From the NCBI GenBank assembly GCA_013003425.1, contig JABDJB010000007.1, positions 1 to 59,621 of the forward strand: DNA of 59,621 bases, given 5' to 3'. This document shows, piece after piece, positions 16,854 through 26,568 of this stretch (positions are counted from its first letter, which is position 1; every line of letters starts with the position of its first letter). The notes beneath the pieces are model-generated. The model worked only from the letters and a program-made list of their open reading frames with translations, did not search any database and had not been told where the DNA came from. This stretch comes from Gammaproteobacteria bacterium. GTDB lineage: Bacteria > Pseudomonadota > Gammaproteobacteria > Steroidobacterales > JABDKV01. A program made the translations under genes and the position numbers.

Positions 16854-17804
16854 TCAGTTCTTGCTGTAGCGCGAGAGACGATCGGCCAGGAGGTCATAAA
16901 ACGCATCGGCATCGGCATGATGTATCCACGTGGCATTTATTGGTCGATCCGTCACGCGCCAGAAATCTACTGCGGTGTGCCCCATAGTCAGTGGTGATTC
17001 AGTTTCAACCGAGATATTGCACTCCTTGCCTGAGAAGATAGCAGGGCGCAGCAGAAATGCCATGGTGCAGGGGTCGTGTAATGGTGCGCCGTCGGCACCA
17101 TACTTTTTGCTGTCGTGACGACTGAAAAACTCCAGCATGTCACAGGTGGCATCGGCAACCGGGTTATCCAGGGCGCGAAGTGTGGCGATACGTGATCTGG
17201 ACGCCAGCACCTGGTGCGTCACGTCCAGGCCCATGGTCACAATCGGCCTGCCGCATTCGAACACAATTTTTGCCGCATGCGGATCCACCAGCATGTTGAA
17301 CTCGGCCGATGGAGACGTGTTGCCGCCCTGGCCCATCGCGCCGCCCATCATGACGATACGTTTGATTTTTTGCAGTATTTCCGGCTCGCGCGTAATGGCA
17401 ACGGCAACGTTTGTGAGTGGTCCGGTCGGTACAAGGGTGATGGAGTCATCGACTGCGTTGGTCAGAGTTTCGATGATGAAGTCGACCGCGTGTTGTTCCT
17501 GTAGCGGCGTACGTGGAGTGCTGATCTCGACGCCGTCGATGCCGGTCGAGCCATGCACGTTTTCGGCGGTGATCAGTTCGCGCACTACAGGCTGGTCGCA
17601 GCCGGCATAAACGGGCATGTCGGTGAAGCCGGCCAGGTCACACATCAGCCGTGCGTTGCGTGTCGTCAGGTCCAGCGGCACGTTACCGGCGACCGTCGTT
17701 ATTCCGAGTACATCGATTTCATCCGGCGAAGACAGCGCGAGCAGCAGATTTATTGCGTCGTCCTGCCCGGGATCGCAGTCGATTATTGTCGCGTGATGTG
17801 CCAT
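16854..17804 (-). CDS. Inosine/uridine-preferring nucleoside hydrolase
   Basis: The protein has 316 aa. 'IIDCDPGQDDAINLLLALSSPDEIDVLGITTVAGN' is the calcium-binding Asp cluster that defines the family. 'GSTGIDGVE', 'LVPTGPLTNVAVAITREPEI', 'VMMGGAMGQGGNTSPSAEFNMLVDPHAAKIVF' and 'LHDPCTMAFLL' follow in the usual order. It hydrolyses the N-glycosidic bond of ribonucleosides to base and ribose. Which base it prefers (RihA/B/C type) cannot be told. It is the first gene of a two-gene operon with rbsK; no nucleoside transporter is visible beside it. Confidence 0.93.
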   Translation of the reverse strand: MAHHATIIDCDPGQDDAINLLLALSSPDEIDVLGITTVAGNVPLDLTTRNARLMCDLAGFTDMPVYAGCDQPVVRELITAENVHGSTGIDGVEISTPRTPLQEQHAVDFIIETLTNAVDDSITLVPTGPLTNVAVAITREPEILQKIKRIVMMGGAMGQGGNTSPSAEFNMLVDPHAAKIVFECGRPIVTMGLDVTHQVLASRSRIATLRALDNPVADATCDMLEFFSRHDSKKYGADGAPLHDPCTMAFLLRPAIFSGKECNISVETESPLTMGHTAVDFWRVTDRPINATWIHHADADAFYDLLADRLSRYSKN

Positions 17805-17815
17805 CTGTCCTGAGT

Positions 17816-19591
17816 TTAGCGAAAGCCCATTTTCTTCAGGAAAGCGTCATACCGCGGATCGCTGTGCAGTGGATCGAAGGTGGTGTGGGCCTGGATGTAT
17901 ACGAGTCCCGGGTCGCGGATTGCGTAGCCACGGTCGAGCCAGGCAAAGGCATTGTCGAGATCGCCCCACGCGGTGTATATCGCAGCGGCCTGGTAGGCGA
18001 CATCATCACCATATTCTGCGGTCAGTTCGTGGAGATATTCTTGTGCGGCAGTTGTATTCCCGAGGTCGTACTGAAGAATTGCCTGCATCGTTAATTTCAG
18101 AAAATCGAACGTCTCGGTATCGGCAGCATCCAGGCCTTGCGCGTACTCACCCCGTTCGCGGTGGACAATGGCAAGTAACAGGCCCAGCGAGCCACGCTGC
18201 GGGTGTACCTGATGCAGTTTTCGCGTGGCTGCCAGCGCTTCGTCGAGTTGGCCATTGGCTACTAATCCCCAGGCGACATCGACCTGCAGGCTCACGTTAA
18301 GCGGGTCCACCGATAGCGCCTTAGTGTTTTGTTGCAGCCAGCCCGCGCGGTCTCCCCGAATGGCCATCAGACTGGCCATTTCGCTGCGTAATTCCGGGTC
18401 GCCCGGGCGCAACGACAGCGCGCGCCGCAGCGACGCTTCGGTACCAGCCCAGTCCCAATCATGCGAAGTCTGGATATGTGCCAGTGCCAGGAGTGCCTCG
18501 GGCAGCTGTGGGTCGAGCTGCAGGGCCTGTTGCGCTGCGTGGCGTGCTCTCTCGTAGCCGGCGGCAAAGGTCTCATCAAATCCAAAGCCGGTCTTGTAGG
18601 CGATAGCTTGTGACAGCCCAGCCCAGGCGAGTGCCATCTCAGGATCGATACTGATCGCACGCTCGTATTCGACGATTGCCTTATCCCAATCTTGGACGGA
18701 CTTCCGGGACATGAATGACTGGCCCAGCAGATAGGCGTTGTAGGCTTCGAAGTTTCCGGAGTAGCCGGTGTTGGGCGTTCCTTCGCCCAGGATGTTCTTG
18801 CGCAGTGCTTTAACGACTGCGGTGGCAATTTCATCCTGTATTGCAAAAATATCCGTCAACTCGCGGTCAAATGTTTCCGACCACAGGTGAAAGCCGTCTT
18901 TGGTCGCGACCAGCTGTGTGGTGATACGAATACGCTCGCCGGCCTTTTGCACGCTGCCCTCGAGGATATTGCCGACATTGAGTTGCTCGCCAATGCTGCG
19001 CAAGTCCTCGTTTTTCCCTTTAAAGGCAAAAGACGAAGTGCGCCCGGCGACCTTGATCTCGCGAACCTGCGCCAGCGCATTGAGCAGGTTTTCCGTCAAT
19101 CCGTCGGTAAAGTACTCCTGGTCGCCAGCCGGACTCATATCGACAAAAGGCAGCACCGCGACAGAGTTTTCGTCAACCACCGCCGCCTGCGTCGCCGAGT
19201 CGGTTGCCGTCTGTTCCGCCGACGATGTTGTCGGTGCCGCTGCATCACCGGTAAAGCGGTCGAATGCAAACAGGCCCAGTGCAATCACCAGCAAGGCAAT
19301 CACCGCAATATCCAGTTTCTTTGCCGTGTGTGCGGTGACCGAATCTTCAGGTGTCACCCGCGACTCGCGCATCAGGCCATCGGGCGTAAGTTCATAAACC
19401 CAGGAAAACAGCAGCGCGGGGATGAACAGGATCGCCAGCACCGCGATGGTCATTTTGATAACCCAGTCGGGTGCGCCGAAAGCATCGGCTGCGAGTTCGA
19501 TCAGCTGTACCAGTACCCACGAGCTCACCGCGTAGGCAATGGCCACCCGGAACACGTTGCGCCGTTTTAATTCAGTTAGAAATGTCGCCAT
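17816..19591 (-). CDS. Membrane-anchored TolB-like/TPR protein
   Basis: The protein has 591 aa. The N-terminus 'FLTELKRRNVFRVAIAYAVSSWVLVQL' and a second hydrophobic stretch (about 44-64), then one at about 95-110, give membrane anchors. Residues about 140-265 form the FlgO/TolB-like domain ('SVAVLPFVDMSPAGDQEYFTDGLTENLLNALAQV', 'GNILEGSVQKAGERIRITTQLV..GFHLWSETFDRE'). The C-terminal half holds about seven TPR-like repeats. The architecture is widespread in Gammaproteobacteria and is often fused to DNA-binding or adenylate-cyclase domains, neither of which is present here. Function is unknown; a scaffold or sensor at the membrane is likely. Confidence 0.82.
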   Translation of the reverse strand: MATFLTELKRRNVFRVAIAYAVSSWVLVQLIELAADAFGAPDWVIKMTIAVLAILFIPALLFSWVYELTPDGLMRESRVTPEDSVTAHTAKKLDIAVIALLVIALGLFAFDRFTGDAAAPTTSSAEQTATDSATQAAVVDENSVAVLPFVDMSPAGDQEYFTDGLTENLLNALAQVREIKVAGRTSSFAFKGKNEDLRSIGEQLNVGNILEGSVQKAGERIRITTQLVATKDGFHLWSETFDRELTDIFAIQDEIATAVVKALRKNILGEGTPNTGYSGNFEAYNAYLLGQSFMSRKSVQDWDKAIVEYERAISIDPEMALAWAGLSQAIAYKTGFGFDETFAAGYERARHAAQQALQLDPQLPEALLALAHIQTSHDWDWAGTEASLRRALSLRPGDPELRSEMASLMAIRGDRAGWLQQNTKALSVDPLNVSLQVDVAWGLVANGQLDEALAATRKLHQVHPQRGSLGLLLAIVHRERGEYAQGLDAADTETFDFLKLTMQAILQYDLGNTTAAQEYLHELTAEYGDDVAYQAAAIYTAWGDLDNAFAWLDRGYAIRDPGLVYIQAHTTFDPLHSDPRYDAFLKKMGFR

Positions 19592-19657
19592 GGCGCCAGT
19601 TGCTGCAGCTCATAATTCAGCGTAGCAGTGCGCCTGTCGGGGCGCCAGCAGAAAACA

Positions 19658-21328
19658 TCAGGCAAGGCGTTTGTAGCGGATGCGGTGTGGCTGGTCGGCG
19701 TCGTGGCCCAGGCGCTTTTTCCGGTCTGCTTCGTAATCGGCGTAGTTGCCTTCGAACCAGGTCACGTGGCTGTCGCCCTCAAACGCCAGAATGTGTGTTG
19801 CGATACGATCGAGAAACCAGCGGTCATGCGAAATCACCACGGCGCAGCCGGGAAAGGCCAGCAGTGCTTCTTCCAGTGCACGCAAAGTCTCTACGTCCAG
19901 ATCGTTGGTCGGTTCGTCGAGCAGCAAGACGTTGCCACCGGAACGCAGCAGTTTCGCCAGGTGCACCCGGTTGCGTTCGCCGCCCGACAGCTCGCCGATG
20001 TGCTGCTGCTGGTTGTTGCCGCGAAAATTGAACCGGCCGACATAAGCTCGCGATGGCGTCTCGTAACTGCCGACCTTGATAATGTCCTGCCCATCCGAAA
20101 TTTCTTCCCAGACAGTCTTGCTGTCGTCGAGTGCATCGCGGCTCTGGTCGACGCAGGCCAGCTCGACGCTGTCGCCGAGACGCAGCATGCCGGCATCCGG
20201 CTCCTCGCTGCCGGTGATCATGCGAAACAGCGTTGTCTTGCCGGCGCCGTTGGGCCCGATGATGCCTGCGATGCCGCCGCGCGGCAGGCTGAAAGTCAGT
20301 CCGTCAATCAGCAGCTGGTCACCGAAACCCTTGCACAGGTCTTCGGCCTCGACGACCAGGTCGCCCAGGCGCGGGCCGGGCGGAATATAGATCTCGCGGG
20401 TTTCGTTACGCTGCTGGAAGTCTTTCGATGCCAGCTCATCAAAACGGTTGAGTCGCGCCTGTGACTTGGCATGGCGGCCCTTTGGGTTGGCACGTACCCA
20501 CTCCAGCTCAGCCTGCATTGCCTTGCGCCGGGCTGCCTCCTGTTTTTGCTCGGTTGCAAGACGGGCTTCTTTTTGTTCCAGCCAGGAAGAGTAGTTGCCT
20601 TCCCACGGAATGCCATGACCGCGATCCAGCTCGAGAATCCAGCCGGCAACATTGTCGAGAAAATAGCGATCATGAGTAACCGCCACCACGGTGCCGGGGT
20701 ACTCGTCGAGGAACCGCTCCAGCCAGGCAACCGATTCGGCATCGAGATGATTGGTCGGTTCGTCGAGCAACAGCATGTCCGGCTCTGACAGCAGCAGCCG
20801 GCACAGCGCAACCCGCCGTCGTTCGCCGCCTGACAGTTTTGCGACGTCGGCCTCCCATGGCGGCAGGCGCAATGCAGCGGCGGCAATTTCCAGTTTGCGC
20901 TCGAGTTCCCAGCCGTTGCAGGCCTCGATGGCATCCTGCAGCCGTGCCTGTTCTTCGAGCAACTTGTTCATTGCGTCGTCGTCCATCGGTTCGCCGAGCT
21001 TCATACTCAGCTCATCGAATCCGGTCAGCAGGGCGCGGATCTCGGCTACGCCGTCCTCGACGTTGCCACGCACATCGCGGGTATCGTCGAGCTGCGGTTC
21101 CTGCGCCAGGTAGCCGACACGCAGACCCGGTTGCGGCCGTGCCTCACCTTCGATATCGGCGTCGACCCCGGCCATAATGCGCAGCAGGGTCGATTTGCCC
21201 GACCCGTTCAGACCCAGCACGCCGATCTTGGCGCCCGGGAAAAAGCTCAGGCTGATGTCTTTGAGAATATGCCTGCCGGGCGGCACAACCTTGCCTACCC
21301 GGTTCATCGTGTACACGTACTGCGCCAT
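19658..21328 (-). CDS. ettA: Energy-dependent translational throttle protein (ABC-F ATPase)
   Basis: The protein has 556 aa from ATG 21328, preceded by a GGGGGG ribosome site; the length matches E. coli EttA (555). The N-terminus '[56 protein letters not shown]' is nearly invariant in EttA. Two ABC modules show Walker [10 protein letters not shown] and GPNGAGKTT, signatures [11 protein letters not shown] and [11 protein letters not shown], and Walker [12 protein letters not shown] and [11 protein letters not shown], with the arm and P-site linker between. EttA binds the ribosomal E site and gates entry into elongation according to ATP/ADP. It is divergent from glyA. Confidence 0.97.
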   Translation of the reverse strand: MAQYVYTMNRVGKVVPPGRHILKDISLSFFPGAKIGVLGLNGSGKSTLLRIMAGVDADIEGEARPQPGLRVGYLAQEPQLDDTRDVRGNVEDGVAEIRALLTGFDELSMKLGEPMDDDAMNKLLEEQARLQDAIEACNGWELERKLEIAAAALRLPPWEADVAKLSGGERRRVALCRLLLSEPDMLLLDEPTNHLDAESVAWLERFLDEYPGTVVAVTHDRYFLDNVAGWILELDRGHGIPWEGNYSSWLEQKEARLATEQKQEAARRKAMQAELEWVRANPKGRHAKSQARLNRFDELASKDFQQRNETREIYIPPGPRLGDLVVEAEDLCKGFGDQLLIDGLTFSLPRGGIAGIIGPNGAGKTTLFRMITGSEEPDAGMLRLGDSVELACVDQSRDALDDSKTVWEEISDGQDIIKVGSYETPSRAYVGRFNFRGNNQQQHIGELSGGERNRVHLAKLLRSGGNVLLLDEPTNDLDVETLRALEEALLAFPGCAVVISHDRWFLDRIATHILAFEGDSHVTWFEGNYADYEADRKKRLGHDADQPHRIRYKRLA

Positions 21329-21430
21329 CGAACCCCCCTCAAGTGGCGCCAGATTATGCCGCAAAATGCTGCCGGGGTGGCGGGCGCTGCGGTAAACTCG
21401 GGCGTTTACTACACGTCCCTTGGGGGGAGC
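21329..21430. promoter_or_regulatory. Divergent regulatory region between ettA and glyA
   Basis: This 102-bp gap must carry the promoters of both genes. G-runs just before each start (about 21332-21337 read on the minus strand, and 21422-21427) are the ribosome sites. A CATAAT on the minus strand near 21353-21358 may be the ettA -10. No convincing -35 for either gene was found. Confidence 0.4.
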
Positions 21431-22723
21431 ATGTATACAGCGGACTGGACCATCGCCGGTTTTGACAAGGAGCTGGCAGCCGCACTGGAGCACGAGCGTC
21501 GGCGCCAGGAAGAACATATCGAGCTGATTGCCTCGGAAAACTACGCCAGCCCGCGTGTGCTCGAAGCCCAGGGCTCGGTCATGACCAACAAGTATGCCGA
21601 GGGTTATCCGGCGAAGCGCTACTACGGTGGCTGCGAACACGTCGATGTTGCCGAGCAGCTGGCCATCGATCGCGCCAAAAAACTGTTTGGTGCGGGCTAT
21701 GCCAACGTGCAACCGCATTCAGGTTCACAGGCAAATGCTGCCGTGTACCTGGCCCTGCTCAAACCCGGTGACACGATACTGGGCATGGCGCTCGACCACG
21801 GTGGTCACCTGACGCACGGTGCCAAGGTCAATTTTTCCGGCAAGCTGTTCAACGCGGTGCAATACGGCATCAACTCCGAAACCGGAGAAATCGACTACGA
21901 AAAAATGGAACAGCTCGCTGCCGAGCACCAGCCAAAGATGATTGTCGGCGGCTTCTCTGCTTACTCGCGGGTCGTGGACTGGCAGCGCATGCGTGACATC
22001 GCTGATTCGGTTAATGCCTACCTGATGGTCGACATGGCACACGTTGCCGGGTTAATTGCGGTGGACGAGTACCCCAGCCCGGTGCAGATCGCCGATGTCT
22101 GCACTACCACTACGCATAAAACTCTGCGCGGCCCGCGCGGCGGTCTTATTCTGGCGCGTGATGACGAGGCGCTGAACAAGAAGTTCAATTCGCTGGTCTT
22201 TCCGGGCACCCAGGGCGGGCCATTGATGCACGTGATTGCTGCGAAGGCAGTGGCTTTCCTCGAGGCACTGCAGCCGGAGTTCAAGTCCTACCAGCAGCAG
22301 GTGAAGGCCAATGCCCGGGCAATGGCGGCAGCGCTGATGGAGCGCGGTTATGACATCGTGTGCGATGGAACCGACAACCACCTGTTTCTTGTTGACCTGA
22401 TTCAGAAGGAAATAACCGGTAAAGATGCCGATGCCGCACTTGGTCGTGCCAACATCACGGTAAACAAGAACACGGTACCGAACGATCCACGTTCGCCCTT
22501 CGTTACCAGTGGTCTGCGGCTGGGAACGCCGGCAATTACCACCCGTGGTTTTGGTGTCGACGAGACTCGCGAGCTGGCTGGCTGGATCGCCGACGTTATC
22601 GATGACCTCGGTGATGAGTCGATTGTAGCCCGGGTCAAGCGTCAGGTGCTTACTATCTGCGAGCGTTTCCCGGTGTATGCGCCCGACGCCAACCAGGCCA
22701 CGCCGCTGCAGTACACGGGTTAG
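21431..22723 (+). CDS. glyA: Serine hydroxymethyltransferase
   Basis: The protein has 430 aa from ATG 21431 with GGGGGAG just upstream; the frame stays open further left but that part is not conserved. It interconverts serine and glycine with tetrahydrofolate and PLP. Motifs: '[44 protein letters not shown]', '[13 protein letters not shown]', '[10 protein letters not shown]', and the PLP lysine in '[13 protein letters not shown]'. It heads a compact run continuing with nrdR, the rib genes, nusB and thiL, the typical glyA-nrdR-rib order of Gammaproteobacteria. Confidence 0.98.
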   Translation: MYTADWTIAGFDKELAAALEHERRRQEEHIELIASENYASPRVLEAQGSVMTNKYAEGYPAKRYYGGCEHVDVAEQLAIDRAKKLFGAGYANVQPHSGSQANAAVYLALLKPGDTILGMALDHGGHLTHGAKVNFSGKLFNAVQYGINSETGEIDYEKMEQLAAEHQPKMIVGGFSAYSRVVDWQRMRDIADSVNAYLMVDMAHVAGLIAVDEYPSPVQIADVCTTTTHKTLRGPRGGLILARDDEALNKKFNSLVFPGTQGGPLMHVIAAKAVAFLEALQPEFKSYQQQVKANARAMAAALMERGYDIVCDGTDNHLFLVDLIQKEITGKDADAALGRANITVNKNTVPNDPRSPFVTSGLRLGTPAITTRGFGVDETRELAGWIADVIDDLGDESIVARVKRQVLTICERFPVYAPDANQATPLQYTG

Positions 22724-22738
22724 CCGCCGGCACGAAGT

Positions 22739-23269
22739 ATGCATTGTCCGTTCTGCGCTGGTACTGAAACCAAGGTAATTGATTCGCGTCTCGCTGCCGA
22801 GGGTGGCCAGGTAAGACGTCGTCGCGAATGCCTGGGCTGTGCCGAGCGGTTTACTACCTTCGAAACACCGGAGCTGGTGTTGCCCTACGTGGTAAAGAAC
22901 GATGGTGAACGCGAGCCATTTGACGAGAACAAGATGCGTGGCGGCATGCAGCGGGCGCTGGAGCGCCGGCCGGTATCCGCCGAAGACATCGAGCAGGCGA
23001 TTACCCGTATAAAGCATGCGCTGCGCACCACAGGCGAGCGCGAAGTCCCGGCACGCACCGTCGGCGACCTGGTTATGGATGAGCTGCACGACCTCGACCA
23101 GGTTGCCTATGTCCGCTTCGCTTCCGTGTACCGCAGCTTCCAGGACGTCGAGGCCTTTCGTGAAGAAATCGACCGTATGCAGCGCATACGGCCAAAAAAC
23201 CGCGCCCGGCGCCAGCTTTCGCTGCTGCCTGTGGACGAAAAAACCAAGAAAAAACCTCGCCGCAAATGA
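22739..23269 (+). CDS. nrdR: Transcriptional repressor NrdR
   Basis: The protein has 176 aa, somewhat longer than the usual ~150 because of a basic C-terminal tail ending '[11 protein letters not shown]'. The N-terminal zinc ribbon is '[34 protein letters not shown]' (Cys 3, 6, 31, 34). The ATP-cone follows ('[34 protein letters not shown]', '..[35 protein letters not shown]'). It represses ribonucleotide reductase genes in response to dATP/ATP. No nrd gene is in the window. Its stop overlaps ribD as ATGA. Confidence 0.97.
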   Translation: MHCPFCAGTETKVIDSRLAAEGGQVRRRRECLGCAERFTTFETPELVLPYVVKNDGEREPFDENKMRGGMQRALERRPVSAEDIEQAITRIKHALRTTGEREVPARTVGDLVMDELHDLDQVAYVRFASVYRSFQDVEAFREEIDRMQRIRPKNRARRQLSLLPVDEKTKKKPRRK

Positions 23270-24369
23270 GCGTCCTGACGGCACACGAGCATGCGCGTAT
23301 GGCGCGTGCAATTTATCTTGCCGGCCGGATACGCAATGGCTGCGATCCGAACCCGCGTGTCGGTTGCGTGATCGATGCCGACGGAAAAATTGTCGGCGAG
23401 GGTTTTCATCGCCGTGCCGGCGGCCGCCACGCCGAAGTCGTGGCGCTTGATGCCGCTGGCGAGCGTGCTCGCGGTGCGACTGCTTTTGTCACCCTCGAGC
23501 CGTGCAATCATCAGGGCCTTACCGGCCCGTGCACACAGGCGCTTATCGCTGCCGGCGTAAAACGGGTAGTGGTTGCCGCAGTCGATCCGAACCCGAACGT
23601 CGATGGTGGCGGGCAGGCGGCGCTGCAGGCGGCCGGTATCGAGGTGCATAGTGGCCTGCTGTCGGAAACGGCACAAAGGCTCAACCGCGGTTTTGAAATG
23701 AGAACGCGATCGGGCCGGCCATTTGTGAGCAGCAAGATCGCCGCCAGTGCAGACGGTCGCGTGGCGCTGCCAGGCAGTCGCAGGCTGTGGATTACCAGCC
23801 CGGCGTCGCGTGACGACGTGCAGCAGATGCGTAGTCGTGCTTCTGCAATGCTGACGGGAATCGGAACGATACTGGCAGACAATCCGCGCATGAACGTGCG
23901 GCTTGCGGAAAATGTCAGCTGGCAGCAGCCGTGGCGGGTTGTGCTTGATTCGGCACTCCGTACGCCCGGTGATGCTGCAATTCTCGGCGAGCGTTGCATG
24001 ATTTTTTGCACCGAAGCCGCAGGGATAAAGCGCGAGACGGCGTTGATCGATAGTGGTGCACGCGTGAGCCGTATCGCGGGTAACGACAAGGGCCTGAATC
24101 TTGCCGCGGTCATGCAGCAGCTGTGTGTTTTGCAAATCAATGAAGTCATGGTGGAAGCCGGCCCGATACTCAATGGCGCCTTGCTCGATGCCGGTTTGCT
24201 GGACGAAGTTGTGCTTTACAGGGCGCCCGCCAAGCTGGGTCGCGAAGGCCGGTCGATGTTTGAAGCACCCGCCATCGATGACATGGCCAGCCTCCCGCAT
24301 TTCAGCCAGGTCGGCAGCCGCCGCATCGGCGATGATTGGCGTCTCCGTTACGTTGCGGGTAGCGTGTAA
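23266..24369 (+). CDS. ribD: Bifunctional diaminohydroxyphosphoribosylaminopyrimidine deaminase / 5-amino-6-(5-phosphoribosylamino)uracil reductase
   Basis: The protein has 367 aa. The deaminase half has the zinc motif '[10 protein letters not shown]' plus '[15 protein letters not shown]'; the usual His-x-Gly-Arg-Thr-Pro-Pro-Cys is slightly altered. The reductase half starts near residue 147 ('[18 protein letters not shown]') with '[16 protein letters not shown]', '[11 protein letters not shown]' and '[28 protein letters not shown]'. It performs the second and third steps of riboflavin synthesis. It overlaps nrdR and is 2 bp from ribE. No FMN riboswitch-like leader is visible upstream. Confidence 0.95.
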   Translation: MSVLTAHEHARMARAIYLAGRIRNGCDPNPRVGCVIDADGKIVGEGFHRRAGGRHAEVVALDAAGERARGATAFVTLEPCNHQGLTGPCTQALIAAGVKRVVVAAVDPNPNVDGGGQAALQAAGIEVHSGLLSETAQRLNRGFEMRTRSGRPFVSSKIAASADGRVALPGSRRLWITSPASRDDVQQMRSRASAMLTGIGTILADNPRMNVRLAENVSWQQPWRVVLDSALRTPGDAAILGERCMIFCTEAAGIKRETALIDSGARVSRIAGNDKGLNLAAVMQQLCVLQINEVMVEAGPILNGALLDAGLLDEVVLYRAPAKLGREGRSMFEAPAIDDMASLPHFSQVGSRRIGDDWRLRYVAGSV

Positions 24370-24371
24370 CG

Positions 24372-24968
24372 GTGTTTACCGGAATCATCACACGCATCGG
24401 AGCGCTTGCCGCGCGGCAGGTCGGTGACGGCAGCGAAATGCTCACCATCGACGCCGGCGACAGGTTTCTGGAGAACAGTTCGGTTGGCGACAGTATTGCC
24501 GTCAATGGCGTCTGCCTGACCGTAACTGGCATCGACGGTGTCCGGTTCAGCGCCGACGTTTCAGCCGAGTCGCTGGCGTGTACCACGCTGGGCGACCTGG
24601 CGCCTGGCAGCAGGCTCAACCTGGAGCATGCGCTGCGGGCCAGTGACGCGCTGGGCGGGCACCTGGTCAGCGGCCATGTCGATGCCGTCGCCGAGGTGCT
24701 GGATTGCCGGCCAGAGGCGCAATCGGTGCGCGTTTTTGTCGCCCTGCCGGACCCGCTGGCGGCTCTGGTCGCGCCAAAAGGCAGTATCTGTGTTGACGGC
24801 ACCAGCCTCACGGTCAACGAGGTGGAGCCTGGCCGTTTCGGCGTTAACATTATTCCCCACACGCTGGAGGCAACCGTGGCGGGCGACTATCGCCCCGGAA
24901 CCCGGGTAAACCTCGAGGCAGACATCATCGCGCGCTACGTGGCGCGCGTACTGGAGCAAAGCAGATGA
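24372..24968 (+). CDS. ribE: Riboflavin synthase alpha chain
   Basis: The protein has 198 aa from a GTG start. It is two tandem lumazine-binding barrels: the first begins 'MFTGIITRIGALAA' with 'DSIAVNGVCLTVTGIDGVRFSADVSAESLACTTLGDL', the second has 'GGHLVSGHVDAVAEVL' and 'GSICVDGTSLTVNEVEPGRFGVNIIPHTLEATV'. It dismutates two 6,7-dimethyl-8-ribityllumazine molecules to riboflavin. Its stop overlaps the ribBX start as ATGA. In E. coli nomenclature this gene is ribC. Confidence 0.97.
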   Translation: MFTGIITRIGALAARQVGDGSEMLTIDAGDRFLENSSVGDSIAVNGVCLTVTGIDGVRFSADVSAESLACTTLGDLAPGSRLNLEHALRASDALGGHLVSGHVDAVAEVLDCRPEAQSVRVFVALPDPLAALVAPKGSICVDGTSLTVNEVEPGRFGVNIIPHTLEATVAGDYRPGTRVNLEADIIARYVARVLEQSR

Positions 24969-26092
24969 GTAACGTGCAGCCAATCCGCAACGATAAGTTC
25001 GATGATATCGAAGACATCGTCGCGGACATTGCCGCCGGTCGCATGGTGATCATCATGGACGATGAGAACCGTGAAAATGAGGGCGACCTGATCATGGCGG
25101 CCGATTGCGTGCGGCCCGAAGACATCAACTTCATGGCGCGTTTCGGCCGCGGACTTATTTGCATGACGATCACCCGCGAGCTGTGCCAGCAGCTGCGGCT
25201 GCCGCTGATGGTCAGCGACACCGATCGCGACAAGCGTACAAATTTCACCGTGTCTATCGAGGCAGCCGAAGGCGTGACCACGGGTATCTCGGCACACGAC
25301 CGCGCGCATACCATCCGGTGTGCGGTCGCGCCCGAGGCCCGGCCGGAGCATCTGAAGCAGCCGGGGCACGTATTTCCGCTGATGGCCCAACCCGGTGGCG
25401 TACTGACCCGGGCTGGTCACACCGAAGCAGGCTGTGACCTGGCGCGTCTTGCCGGCCGGGCGCCGGCGGCAGCCATTGTCGAGATCCTGAACGAAGACGG
25501 CAGCATGGCGCGTCGTGCTGACCTCGAAGAATTTGCCCGTACCCACGGACTTCGTATGGGCACCATCGCCGATCTCATCAGCTACCGGCTCAACAAGGAG
25601 CAGTCGGTAGAACGTATCGCCGAGCGTGTCGTGCCGACAGAATTCGGCGATTTTCAACTGTATTGCTATGACGACCACGTCAATCGCAGCGTGCACCTGG
25701 CGATGGTCAGGGGCGATATCGACGCGGGCGAGCCCACCCTGGTGCGCGTGCATCTGCAGGACACGCTGGGCGATGTGGTGGGGCTGAAGTGGCCATCGCT
25801 GGGCTGGCCACTGCGTGATGCGATCAAGACGGTAGCCGACAGTGGTTGCGGTGTTGTGGTAATCCTGCGGCCAGGCGAGGATCCGGCCGAACTGGTCGCA
25901 GCCGTACAGAACGGCACTGCCGATCTGCAGTCGGCCGATCATACCGGTGAGCTGCGCACCTACGGCATTGGCGCGCAGATTCTGCGTGACATCGGTGTAC
26001 GTAAGATGCGCGTACTGAGCGCGCCAAAGATCATGCACGCGCTGTCCGGTTTCGGGCTGGAAGTTGTCGAATACCTGGACGGCGACAGCTGA
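24965..26092 (+). CDS. ribB: 3,4-dihydroxy-2-butanone 4-phosphate synthase with a degenerate GTP cyclohydrolase II domain (RibBX type)
   Basis: The protein has 375 aa. The RibB half (1-205) is intact: 'GRMVIIMDDENRENEGDLIMAADCV' (acidic loop), 'ICMTITRELCQQLRLPLM', 'TNFTVSIEAAEGVTTGISAHDRAHTI', 'FPLMAQPGGVLTRAGHTEAGCDLARLAG'. It makes the four-carbon unit from ribulose 5-phosphate. The C-terminal half looks like GTP cyclohydrolase II, but where active RibA has the zinc cluster GDVFxSxRCDCG it reads 'LQDTLGDVVGLKWPSLGWPL' with no Cys. This matches the RibBX variant known from many Proteobacteria (described for Shewanella), which lacks GTP cyclohydrolase II activity. A separate ribA should exist elsewhere. 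Confidence 0.93.
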   Translation: MSNVQPIRNDKFDDIEDIVADIAAGRMVIIMDDENRENEGDLIMAADCVRPEDINFMARFGRGLICMTITRELCQQLRLPLMVSDTDRDKRTNFTVSIEAAEGVTTGISAHDRAHTIRCAVAPEARPEHLKQPGHVFPLMAQPGGVLTRAGHTEAGCDLARLAGRAPAAAIVEILNEDGSMARRADLEEFARTHGLRMGTIADLISYRLNKEQSVERIAERVVPTEFGDFQLYCYDDHVNRSVHLAMVRGDIDAGEPTLVRVHLQDTLGDVVGLKWPSLGWPLRDAIKTVADSGCGVVVILRPGEDPAELVAAVQNGTADLQSADHTGELRTYGIGAQILRDIGVRKMRVLSAPKIMHALSGFGLEVVEYLDGDS

Positions 26093-26568
26093 TGGCAGGT
26101 TTTCGCGAGTTTAGCGGGAACGCGGACGCCCACGATTTGCAAATCGCAATCGTCGCAGCACGCTTCAACGAAGTCATCGTGGATAAATTATTGGCAGGGG
26201 CGACCGAGACGCTTGTCCGCATGGGCTCGGAATCTGCCAACATCAGGGTCATTCGCGTCCCCGGCGCCTGGGAGCTGCCGCTGGCCGCGCAGGCCGCTGC
26301 GAGCACTGGCAGGATTGACGCGATCATTGCTCTGGGTGCCGTAATTCGTGGTGACACCGCCCATTTCGATTACATCTGTGCCGAATGCGCCGCCGGGCTT
26401 TCACGCGTAGCGCTCGAGTACAAATTGCCTGTTTCCTTTGGCGTGCTGACCTGCGATACCGCCGCCCAGGCCGAAGCTCGCTGCGGTAATGATTCAGAAA
26501 ACAAAGGCGCCGAAGCCGCGATAGCCGCGGTAGAGATGGCGCAGGCGCTGCGCCGGCTGGACCTGTAA
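26092..26568 (+). CDS. ribH: 6,7-dimethyl-8-ribityllumazine synthase
   Basis: The protein has 158 aa, with a one-base overlap to the previous stop (TGATG). Signature segments are 'IAIVAARFNEVIVDKLLAGATETL', 'IRVIRVPGAWELPLAAQAAA', 'DAIIALGAVIRGDTAHFDYICAECAAGLSRVALEYKLPVSFGVLTCDT' (with the catalytic His) and 'GNDSENKGAEAAIAAVEMA'. It condenses the RibB and RibD products, and the capsid-forming enzyme hands lumazine to RibE. Its stop overlaps nusB by one base (TAATG). Confidence 0.97.
   Translation: MAGFREFSGNADAHDLQIAIVAARFNEVIVDKLLAGATETLVRMGSESANIRVIRVPGAWELPLAAQAAASTGRIDAIIALGAVIRGDTAHFDYICAECAAGLSRVALEYKLPVSFGVLTCDTAAQAEARCGNDSENKGAEAAIAAVEMAQALRRLDL

Noticed and set aside
21131-21430. 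Upstream extension of glyA and of ettA through their shared gap
   Set aside because: Both frames are open past the gap, but conserved N-termini and G-rich ribosome sites fix the starts at 21431 and 21328.
22052-24300. Long minus-strand frames opposite glyA, nrdR and ribD
   Set aside because: They run against conserved genes joined by ATGA couplings; nothing in the translations resembles a protein family.
24935-26038. 367-codon minus-strand frame opposite ribB
   Set aside because: Antisense shadow of RibBX; it lacks a ribosome site and any motif.
25620-26092. Active GTP cyclohydrolase II
   Set aside because: The zinc-binding cysteines are missing, so the domain is called degenerate instead of RibA.
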